Of a stretch of DNA of 27,797 nt, positions 1-6,477 are shown in pieces. Both the position numbers and the translations under genes were made by a program. Origin of the DNA: a virus. The stretch is taken from positions 1 through 27,797 of the IMG/VR virus record IMGVR_UViG_3300027692_000008. One strand, written 5' to 3'. Numbering within the stretch: position 1 is the stretch's first letter; each line of letters opens with the position of its first letter. Below the pieces are notes generated by a model. That model made no database searches and was not told where the DNA came from. It saw only the letters and a list, made by a program, of their open reading frames with translations.

Positions 1-379
1 CGATCTCTTTGATCGATCGCAGCAAATCGGTACGGAACTCGTAGGTCGAACCGTGGTAGTACGGCACGCCGTTGATTTTGATCTCAGTTCCGCCGCAAGG
101 CGCGAGGTCAATCCGATACCAATACACGTCCGAACCGTCTTCGGCGACGCGCGAGAAGCGCTCGGTAACGTTGGTCGTGAACATCGAGTTCTGAGCTTGC
201 GCCGAGAGGCGCGAAGACTCTTCTTCCGCGATAAGGCGCGCGGCGCCCGAACGCGCCAACTCTGCTTCAAGTTGGAGAATTCGGGCTTTCAACTGCTCAG
301 AGGTTTCCCCCTGAGCTTCGTCGTTCTCTTCGAACTCGTCACCGCCTTTCGGCGGATCCAGGGGGGTGCGCGGTGGCAT
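1..379 (-). CDS. Phage protein of unknown function, C-terminus cut by window edge
   Basis: The reading frame begins at ATG 379 and is open to the window edge, giving about 126 residues of a longer protein. The first 25 residues are rich in Pro, Asp and Glu. Residues 26-60 form a predicted helix or coiled coil with many Glu, Ala and Arg. The remainder looks beta-rich and includes DVYWYRIDLAPCGG and INGVPYYHG. A GGAG lies 10 bases before the ATG, and the capsid stop is only 17 bases upstream, so the gene is co-transcribed with the capsid gene as part of the late operon. I do not recognise the family. Its position just after the major capsid gene suggests a head or head-completion protein, by inference only. 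Confidence 0.8.
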   Translation of the reverse strand, partial: MPPRTPLDPPKGGDEFEENDEAQGETSEQLKARILQLEAELARSGAARLIAEEESSRLSAQAQNSMFTTNVTERFSRVAEDGSDVYWYRIDLAPCGGTEIKINGVPYYHGSTYEFRTDLLRSIKEI

Positions 380-395
380 CAGTTGTAATCTCCGA

Positions 396-1817
396 TTACG
401 GGGTTGTCACGGTACCGGCAGTATACCCCGGAGCGAACGCAGAACCAGCTTCAACCCGAGCCAAAAATGCTTGGTTCAGGATGATTGAGCCGTAGAAGAC
501 CTTCCACGACACGACGCGGGTTTGATTCAAGGGGTCCGACTTGTCGGCGCCCGTCAGGTAATGGAACTCGGGGTTTTCGAGCAACACTTGGCCGTACGAG
601 TGATTGCCGATGAAGATCGTCGGGAACACGCTCACGCCCGTGGCGGGAGCCGCCGGCGGGGTTTGCGCTACGCCAATGCCCGTCAGCGTGACGGTCTGAT
701 TCGGCAACAGTTGCGTTGCCTGACCAGCGAGCGGGCCGGTGACCGGTACGCCCAGGCCGATGGCGGTAGCCAAGTTGCCGGGGGTGGCTGACGTGCCGAT
801 GTACACGTTGAAGATGTATCCGGCCAGTTGCGGGAGCACAACGCTGATCGAACCCGTCGGGCCTGTGACGCTGATCGCGCTGGAGACCTGATAGATGATC
901 TGCTCAACCGACGTTTGCGCCGGCGCCGCGGTCACGATGATCTGATAACCGGCGTTCGTTGCGAGCGTGCCGCCTGACGTGGAAGCCGTACCGTTGATCT
1001 GCGCGGCGCCGGTCCAGTAGGGCATCAGGTTCGATTCAACGAAGCGCGTGCCGCCAAAGGGGCCGAGTTCGTTGTTGTACAGGCGGTTCACGTCGCTGTA
1101 CGACCAGGCGGTCGCGACGGTCGTGTTTTCGCGCATGTCTTGCGCGGACAACGGATGGATCAGGCCGACGTAGTGTTGCATGACAGCCGGCGATTTCGAC
1201 GGATCGCGGTAAGCGCCCGCTTCGATCATCATGTCTTCGCGCTCGTCGCCCATGAAACGCGGCACGCCGTACGTGAGCATCGAACCCACGATACGGTTGT
1301 TTTCGTGCGGGGTCATCACGTCAGTCGCCAGCAAGTTCGCGCGGCTCGTCTTGCCGTTGGCGTAGTTCACCTGGGTCGTGGCGAGAAGCGTGTTGAACGT
1401 GTTGCGCTCAAGCGTTTCCGGCAGTTGCAGCGCGACCAGTTCGCACGCTTGTTGGAACAAGGGGTGCTTGATGGTCAGGTTCGCCACGTCGGTGATGATG
1501 ACGCGATCGCCCCATTGTTGCGCGGTGGCGGAGACTTGTTGCAGGGCCATGGCTTCGCCCGGGGGCGCGACGCCTTCTTGCAACGGCGCGAACGGCAACG
1601 GCAAGCGCTGGTAGCGCGAGGCCGTGTAGGTCGTGCCGCGATTCGTGTCTAGCTTGAGCGGCTTTCCGAACTGGTATGCGACCAGCTGGCGGCGCGCAAG
1701 CGGTTCGACTTCTTCTTGAATGTACGCTTCCACGTCCGCCGTAAAGCTGGTGGACTGGTTGGTTACACCGGGGAACATCGAGGCCCACAAGAGGCCCAGT
1801 TTGTGCAAGGATTTCAT
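396..1817 (-). CDS. Major capsid protein, N4-gp56 family
   Basis: This 473-residue protein matches the N4-gp56 type of HK97-fold major capsid protein. Characteristic stretches are YTASRYQRLPLPFAPLQEGV near residues 64-83, the following QWGDRVIITDVANLTIKHPL segment, and the late motif GNHSYGQVLLENPEFHYL. Between roughly residues 275 and 395 there is a Gly/Thr/Ala-rich beta segment (for example AGYIFNVYIGTSATPGN) that looks like an inserted immunoglobulin- or FN3-like domain, as some members of this family carry on the capsid surface. Start ATG 1817 has AGAGGAAA directly upstream. It lies 14 bases after the scaffold-like gene, the usual scaffold-capsid order. The N-terminus (MKSLHKLGLLWASMFPGV) shares an FPG-type motif with the two preceding genes. 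Confidence 0.93.
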   Translation of the reverse strand: MKSLHKLGLLWASMFPGVTNQSTSFTADVEAYIQEEVEPLARRQLVAYQFGKPLKLDTNRGTTYTASRYQRLPLPFAPLQEGVAPPGEAMALQQVSATAQQWGDRVIITDVANLTIKHPLFQQACELVALQLPETLERNTFNTLLATTQVNYANGKTSRANLLATDVMTPHENNRIVGSMLTYGVPRFMGDEREDMMIEAGAYRDPSKSPAVMQHYVGLIHPLSAQDMRENTTVATAWSYSDVNRLYNNELGPFGGTRFVESNLMPYWTGAAQINGTASTSGGTLATNAGYQIIVTAAPAQTSVEQIIYQVSSAISVTGPTGSISVVLPQLAGYIFNVYIGTSATPGNLATAIGLGVPVTGPLAGQATQLLPNQTVTLTGIGVAQTPPAAPATGVSVFPTIFIGNHSYGQVLLENPEFHYLTGADKSDPLNQTRVVSWKVFYGSIILNQAFLARVEAGSAFAPGYTAGTVTTP

Positions 1818-1831
1818 GGTTTCCTCTGGGG

Positions 1832-2551
1832 TTAAATTTCGATATTTTCGAGACGCGCTTTCAGCTTGCTACCGCTGCTCGGGCGCCCACGGCCTTGTAC
1901 GTCGCTGCGCACGCCCGGCGACTTGCCGCGCGGCACTGCCGGTGCGGCTGCGCCTTTGGCCTTGGGTTTCAGCTTTCCGTCAGCAATGTCCTTGCCGAGC
2001 ATCCAGAAGTACACATCTTCGCGGGAAGCTTGCTGGCCCCGCGAACGTGCGCGCTGGATCTCTTCTTCCACGCGCTCTGTGTACTTGCTGCGACGCGGAT
2101 CGGTTGCGACTTTGGATTCAAAGCGCGCCCGGTCCGACATGTCTTCCGCGCGGAAAAGCGCTTGCTGCGCTTGCGCCTGCGTTGCTCGCAACGTGCGGTT
2201 AGCCTGGATCTGCCAGCGTTCCATCTCGGAAACGTCGGCGGCGCGAAGGCGTTCTTCCTCGCGCTGGAATTCAGGGTCTATCGCTGGCGTGCGGGATGCA
2301 GCGAGTCGTGCTTCCTCCGCTGCTCGGCCTCGGCGTTCGACTTCAGCCTCAACGCGAGCCAGACGGTCAGCAGTATCATCGCGACGCGTTCGGGCAGCGA
2401 CGGGAGGATCATCAGGAAGATCGTCATCAGGCAGATCATCAGGAAGATCGTCGTCGGAATCAGATGCAGGAAGATCATCAGGGATGTCATTATCATCGCC
2501 GTCAATCCCCGGGAATAGGAGGCCTAGAATCTTTTTGAGCAACTTGGACAT
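1832..2551 (-). CDS. Scaffold-like head assembly protein
   Basis: The protein has 239 residues. The frame is open further upstream, but ATG 2551 is chosen because it has AAGGAAG at good spacing and the upstream gene ends at 2563. Residues 1-15 (MSKLLKKILGLLFPG) form a basic hydrophobic helix. Residues 16-50 are a very acidic repeat built on DDLPDD. Residues 55-150 are highly charged and strongly coiled-coil forming, rich in Arg, Glu and Ala. Near residue 190 comes EDVYFWMLGKDIADGK, and the Lys/Arg/Pro/Gly-rich tail is basic. Acidic N-terminus, long coiled coil and basic C-terminus, directly upstream of the capsid gene, is the usual profile of a capsid scaffolding protein, whose basic tail binds the coat protein. 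The family assignment is inferred from composition and position. Confidence 0.72.
   Translation of the reverse strand: MSKLLKKILGLLFPGIDGDDNDIPDDLPASDSDDDLPDDLPDDDLPDDPPVAARTRRDDTADRLARVEAEVERRGRAAEEARLAASRTPAIDPEFQREEERLRAADVSEMERWQIQANRTLRATQAQAQQALFRAEDMSDRARFESKVATDPRRSKYTERVEEEIQRARSRGQQASREDVYFWMLGKDIADGKLKPKAKGAAAPAVPRGKSPGVRSDVQGRGRPSSGSKLKARLENIEI
2407..2452. repeat. 19-bp direct repeat inside the scaffold-like gene
   Basis: The sequence GATCATCAGGAAGATCGTC occurs at 2407-2425 and again at 2434-2452, with a third partial copy near 2473. On the minus strand it encodes the acidic DDLPDD repeats of the scaffold-like protein. The repeat unit keeps the reading frame, so it probably arose by local slippage or duplication that lengthened the acidic segment. 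Confidence 0.85.
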
Positions 2552-2562
2552 TTGTCGCTTCC

Positions 2563-3072
2563 TTATGGGGCTACGCCAGAACCGACCGATTGCAGGGTCG
2601 CCGTGGGCGTCGCGCCGACTGCGGTGATCTGGAGGATGTAATCGACCCACGTATCGGTGGTGATTGCAACGTGACCGGTGAGAGTCCAGCCCGTGTTCGT
2701 GGTGATCGTCGCGGTCGAGGTGGAAGTGTTCAGTACCCGCCACACGATGGTCGAGCCGACTACCGCTTGCTGTGGGGTCATCGTAGCGAGCAGCGTCGTT
2801 ACCGTCGGAAGCGTGATTGCTGCGCCCGCGCTAAGCGAACTGATCAGGAGGTAGCTTTGCTCCGCTGCCATCGTCTGTTGCTGCGACAGTGTCGTAGCGC
2901 CAGTGCCTGCATACACGTTGTATGCGGTAGCGGGCCAAGGGTTCTGCGACGTGATGGCGTTGATCAGACTGATCTGATCAGGCATGGAGCCATTATCCGC
3001 GATAATGGGGGTTTGGCCTTGAATCGCCGGGAACAACGAGCCGATCAGTTCGGCCAAACGGATTTTTCGCAC
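2563..3072 (-). CDS. Beta-rich head-associated protein of unknown function
   Basis: The frame can start at TTG 3084, but GTG 3072 is more likely because GGAG sits six bases before it (TTGGAGcatatcGTG). That gives 169 residues. The N-terminus MRKIRLAELIGSLFPAIQG resembles the N-termini of the scaffold-like and capsid proteins that follow. After residue 35 the protein is rich in Thr, Ala, Val and Ser with few charges, which suggests an all-beta fold; WRVLNTSTSTATITTNTGWT is typical. This composition and the place directly before scaffold and capsid genes would fit a capsid decoration or head fibre protein, but I recognise no named family. Its stop lies 11 bases before the scaffold-like start, so the genes are co-transcribed. 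Confidence 0.75.
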   Translation of the reverse strand: MRKIRLAELIGSLFPAIQGQTPIIADNGSMPDQISLINAITSQNPWPATAYNVYAGTGATTLSQQQTMAAEQSYLLISSLSAGAAITLPTVTTLLATMTPQQAVVGSTIVWRVLNTSTSTATITTNTGWTLTGHVAITTDTWVDYILQITAVGATPTATLQSVGSGVAP

Positions 3073-3124
3073 GATATGCTCCAATAGTGGCTTTCGCCGG
3101 TTATATGCTGTTTGTTACTAAAAG

Positions 3125-5014
3125 TCAACGTACGCGCCGCGCGCGTATGAATCCGTTAGCCGTAGCTGTGCTTACCGCGAAGTTACAGAGCGTCACTAGA
3201 TACGCCGTACCGCTTGCGGCGATATTAACCCGCGAGGTAGGAGCTTGGATTATTTCGCCTATTCCCGTCGCCGGAGTTGCATTCAGCTGGACGAAATTGC
3301 CGCCATTGGCCGCGCCAAACGTGGCTGAAGATGTGCCTATCCCCACTGTGCAGCCTGTGGAAGTGGTCGTCCCTGCGGGCAGAAAGGTAGTCGTCCCTGT
3401 CACATCCCAATCGCCCGCCGTGAGCGGCGTACTGGTGGCGTTTGAGGCCACGCCGGTCGTAAGAGAAGTCCCGGTTGTGGCATTCGTAACATATTCGCCC
3501 ACACTGCCCGCGTTGGCGTTGTTTCCCGCTGCCGTGCCAACGATCCCGTTTGTCGTTGAGGGGGCAATCGCTCCCCCTACGTTCAGCGCGCCGCCGATAC
3601 CGACCCCGCCTACCACGGCGAACGCGCCTGTTGTCGTACTTGTCGAAGTAGTAGGGCTCGGCAGCTTCAGCTGCCCGCTGCCCCCGGTGAGCGAGTTGAA
3701 CTCCAGATTGCCCGAGCCATCGAACGTGATGCCCCAGCCCACCGCGCCCGACGTATTGTCGAGGATGATGTGGTTCCCTGCGTTATTCCGAATGTGCAGG
3801 GATTCCGTTGTGTGTGCGCCAATCGCGCCAAGCGCGTTCGCGAAATTATCGCCGATCGCGATATTCCCGAAGTCCTGCCCAATCGAGTAGCCTGCTTCCA
3901 CGCGCCACATGAGTTGTGCGCCCGGTTCGATAGTTGGACTCGGCGTGCCGTTGCCGTCATCCACTTCCCAAAACGAGTTGCCGTTCGTGCAGGTGTTCGC
4001 CGTGTAGGTGATATACGCCGAGGTACAAGCCGGGTAGGTCGTTTGCCCCGTCGCCAGCACTGGGTCACTGCCGACAAAGCCGTGAAAGTCGTTCGAAGAC
4101 CCGGGGAAGAAGTTCGAACCGTCATTTCGGATAATGAATTCGACGGAAGGCGCCGTGCTTGAGAACTGGTTGACGGAGATGTTTTGGAAGTGGTTCGTGT
4201 CTCCCGCGATCACAAAACCAATCGCGCCCGCGCCGAGTTCCATGTAGATATTGCGGAAGATGTTCTCGCTGGCGTTGACCGTCAGCGCGCCGCCGCCGGC
4301 ATACGCGCCGATGTTGATACCGTTGCTCGGGCTGCTTGGAACGCCGCCCCCGCCAATGAAGTTCTGGATCTGGATGTTGTCAAACGTGTTCCACTGCGAA
4401 CTCGCGGTGGCGCCCGTGTTGAAATTCGTGTTCGTGACGTGCGCCACGTTCAGGTCAATCGTGCTGGATCCGCTGAAGTTGAACGCCGTGATGTCTTGGA
4501 AGCGCCCGCCGTTCAAGGTCGCGATGAAAATTGCATCTTCCGCCGTGCCTAGGTTTCCATTGAACGTCATTCCGATTACGGAATTCCCGTTGATAGGCAA
4601 GCTGGACGTGTTGACAGTGGGCGACGTGATAGACAGCATGATCCCGCCTGTCGCGCCGATCCACTTCAATTGGCACCCGTTCGATCCAAAGATAAATGGT
4701 CCGTTGTTGTTCGGTACGTTCGCGCCGGTCATCGCGCAGCGCAAAGTTACATTGCTCGCAGTTTCCGTTAGCGTGCTTCCAATTGCGCAAACTTGCCCCG
4801 GGGGAAACAAGACTGTGCCGCCGCCTGCGGTCTGCGCGGCATTGATCGCGTTTTGAATCGCCGTCGCGTCGTCGTGCGATCCATTGCAAAGTGCGCCGAA
4901 CTGGCTCGGCGTGTACTGCGCGGTGCCATTGATCGCCTTGTACGTCGGGCTCGGGTAGTTCTGCCCGAACGCAACCGTCGAGACGAAAAGTAAAAGGGCT
5001 AGTATTTTTCTCAT
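3125..5014 (-). CDS. Tailspike with pectate-lyase-like beta-helix
   Basis: The 629-residue protein begins at ATG 5014, overlapping the upstream stop as ATGA. Residues 1-17 (MRKILALLLFVSTVAFG) look like a cleavable signal peptide with an A-F-G cleavage site, which is unusual for a virion protein. Residues 38-80 contain FGALCNGSHDDATAIQNAIN and then GGGTVLFPPGQV, the entry of a pectate-lyase superfamily right-handed beta-helix. A helix rich in Asn/Ile/Gly ladders runs to about residue 400. Next comes TSTTTGAFAVVGGVGIGGAL, a stretch common in phage fibres. The C-terminal domain, including LTAGDWDVTGTTTFLPAG, resembles the receptor-binding tip seen in many fibres. The likely role is binding, and perhaps cleaving, host surface polysaccharide. 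Catalytic residues cannot be assigned from sequence alone. Confidence 0.87.
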   Translation of the reverse strand: MRKILALLLFVSTVAFGQNYPSPTYKAINGTAQYTPSQFGALCNGSHDDATAIQNAINAAQTAGGGTVLFPPGQVCAIGSTLTETASNVTLRCAMTGANVPNNNGPFIFGSNGCQLKWIGATGGIMLSITSPTVNTSSLPINGNSVIGMTFNGNLGTAEDAIFIATLNGGRFQDITAFNFSGSSTIDLNVAHVTNTNFNTGATASSQWNTFDNIQIQNFIGGGGVPSSPSNGINIGAYAGGGALTVNASENIFRNIYMELGAGAIGFVIAGDTNHFQNISVNQFSSTAPSVEFIIRNDGSNFFPGSSNDFHGFVGSDPVLATGQTTYPACTSAYITYTANTCTNGNSFWEVDDGNGTPSPTIEPGAQLMWRVEAGYSIGQDFGNIAIGDNFANALGAIGAHTTESLHIRNNAGNHIILDNTSGAVGWGITFDGSGNLEFNSLTGGSGQLKLPSPTTSTSTTTGAFAVVGGVGIGGALNVGGAIAPSTTNGIVGTAAGNNANAGSVGEYVTNATTGTSLTTGVASNATSTPLTAGDWDVTGTTTFLPAGTTTSTGCTVGIGTSSATFGAANGGNFVQLNATPATGIGEIIQAPTSRVNIAASGTAYLVTLCNFAVSTATANGFIRARRVR

Positions 5015-5244
5015 GATATCGAAATCGATCCGCCGTTATTCCAAACTACGCCCGGTGTTTCGGGTTGCACTGTAGGTAAAGGCGCGAGTCCTGCGCTCCA
5101 CCCAAAACCGCCCCACACCGGCGGCGGTGATAGGAGCGCTGCTAGTGTAGTCAAACTGACCGCACAAAGCACGTTTTCCCCGTTCTGGCACTGGCGAATC
5201 ATGACGACTTCGCTGCCGTTTATAGGCTGAAGTGTCCCGGTCAC
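5011..5244 (-). CDS. Small tail-associated protein with WNNGG C-terminal motif
   Basis: This 77-residue protein starts at GTG 5244, overlapping the stop of the fibre-type gene as GTGA, and its own stop overlaps the tailspike ATG. No strong Shine-Dalgarno is visible, so it probably relies on translational coupling. The C-terminus ends PETPGVVWNNGGSISIS, closely matching the end of the upstream 301-residue protein (PGTAGVIWNNGGTLSQS). Similar LPT...G..WN..G.L..S endings recur in many phage tail-region proteins. The middle is Pro/Gly/Trp-rich. I cannot assign a function; it may be a tail fibre accessory or a tip-like unit. Confidence 0.75.
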   Translation of the reverse strand: MTGTLQPINGSEVVMIRQCQNGENVLCAVSLTTLAALLSPPPVWGGFGWSAGLAPLPTVQPETPGVVWNNGGSISIS

Positions 5245-6146
5245 GATTGAGATAGCGTGCCCCCGTTGTTCCAGATCACGCCCGCTGTTCCGGGGAGCGT
5301 GGTCGGGAGGGAGTTGAAGTACGCAAGGAACGCTACCCCGAAGTTAGCGGTGCCTTCGCCCAAGAGGGAGACCGCTGGCCACACGTCGTTCACGCCGTCA
5401 GTCTGAAGTAGGATCGCCGTGGAGTTGTTTGTGCCTTGAGGCAGCACGACCCCGTTCCCGATCGTACCGCCCGCACCGTTGCTCAGTAAAACCGTGAGCG
5501 TGAACGCACCCGTCGTGTTGTTGTTGAATTCGACCGAACGCGACGCGGTGTTGTAGGTTCCGTTCTGGATGACGAAAGTTACATTGCTTGTGAGCACGCC
5601 CGTGAAGGTGACCGTGCGACGGCCGGGGGGTACGTCAACTGCTGCTGCGACTACGCCTGTCGTGTACCCCGTTCCGCCGTAAGGGATCGTAACGCCTGTA
5701 ACGCCACTGCCAGATACGGAGCTTACGCGAACGATCGCGTCATAGTTGCCCGCTGCCAGCACCAACAGATCGCCCGCGGCATAGCCGCTACCGGGATTAG
5801 AGATCGTCAAAACCCCGGAGACCACGCCCCCCGAAGCGAATATGACGATCTGTGCGCCGCTGCCTCGTGACGCCTGGTTGTAGAGCCCGCCTGTAACCGC
5901 GAACGGAACCGTCGCTGTAGCGCGGCTGTTCTGCTGATTCACAAACGCGTCAGTCGCTACCAGCGTGGAGTTGTCCAGCGGGTTTTGCGTGACTGCGTTC
6001 AAAGGTAACGTGCCTGACGCCAGTAGATTCAGATCGACCGTGACTTGCTGCGCGAGCGAGTTAATTGCCGCCTGCACTTCCTCTGGCGGGACATCGGTGC
6101 CCGCTGACCGGACACGATAGGGGGTGATAAAGAATTCATCAGCCAC
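5241..6146 (-). CDS. Tail fibre-type structural protein
   Basis: This 301-residue protein starts at GTG 6146 with AGGAG six bases upstream. It overlaps the metallopeptidase gene by eight bases. Residues 1-50 are helical (PPEEVQAAINSLAQQVTVDL). Residues 85-170 hold Gly-rich beta repeats of a type common in phage fibres, with GSGYAAGDLLVLAAG and GTGYTTGVVAAAV as two related units. Residues 185-270 form a further beta-rich part ending LLQTDGVNDVWPAV. The last 20 residues carry the WNNGG motif shared with the next gene. The placement between portal/metallopeptidase and tailspike supports a tail or adsorption-apparatus role, perhaps an adaptor that anchors the tailspike; that last point is inference. 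Confidence 0.8.
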   Translation of the reverse strand: MADEFFITPYRVRSAGTDVPPEEVQAAINSLAQQVTVDLNLLASGTLPLNAVTQNPLDNSTLVATDAFVNQQNSRATATVPFAVTGGLYNQASRGSGAQIVIFASGGVVSGVLTISNPGSGYAAGDLLVLAAGNYDAIVRVSSVSGSGVTGVTIPYGGTGYTTGVVAAAVDVPPGRRTVTFTGVLTSNVTFVIQNGTYNTASRSVEFNNNTTGAFTLTVLLSNGAGGTIGNGVVLPQGTNNSTAILLQTDGVNDVWPAVSLLGEGTANFGVAFLAYFNSLPTTLPGTAGVIWNNGGTLSQS

Positions 6147-6477
6147 GGATAGCTCCTATTCGCCTTGCGGGGCTTGGGTATCCGTCGCATTGTACATTCT
6201 GGTCGAACCTGCGCAGTAGCGCTATCAAACCCTGTGCGTGGCCGCAATCGGCAGCGTGCTTGTCCGCTTCAAACTCTTGGCGCTCGCACAGGTAGAAAAA
6301 CCCTTCGGGGTCGAAAAACGCACGAAACGTAATGACCCACCATATGCGCTTCCACGCGTGGAGGTGTTTGATATGCCCTTCTTCGTGCGCGAGCACGGCG
6401 AACTTTTCCTCTAGAGGGAGTTTGAAAAACTCGTCCCCTAGCTGGATTGTGCCCCACGGCGTGGAGCGCGCGATCAT
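6139..6477 (-). CDS. Small M48-like zinc metallopeptidase
   Basis: This 112-residue protein starts at ATG 6477, overlapping the portal stop as ATGA. It contains HEEGH at residues 31-35, an intact HExxH zinc-protease motif on a predicted helix, and EFEAD at residues 68-72, which matches the ExxAD third-ligand motif of M48 (Ste24/HtpX-like) peptidases. Between them lies an aromatic hydrophobic stretch (WKRIWWVITFRAFF) that may touch membrane. At 112 residues it is a minimal version of the fold, much shorter than host HtpX. Its place between portal and fibre genes points to virion maturation or late-stage function; a role in lysis or host protein cleavage is also possible. Its substrate is unknown. 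Confidence 0.8.
   Translation of the reverse strand: MIARSTPWGTIQLGDEFFKLPLEEKFAVLAHEEGHIKHLHAWKRIWWVITFRAFFDPEGFFYLCERQEFEADKHAADCGHAQGLIALLRRFDQNVQCDGYPSPARRIGAIRG

Noticed and set aside
1866-2627. 253-residue plus-strand open frame
   Set aside because: Antisense of the scaffold-like gene; its Ser/Arg runs mirror the Asp/Glu/Ala/Arg codons.
2552-2743. 64-residue N-terminal extension of the scaffold-like protein
   Set aside because: It lies within the preceding gene in another frame, is His/Arg-rich and has no ribosome site, whereas ATG 2551 has a strong one.
3087-3890. 267-residue plus-strand open frame
   Set aside because: It is the antisense shadow of the low-complexity tailspike C-terminus; its Val/Pro/Ala-rich sequence reflects the Gly/Thr/Asn codons on the other strand.
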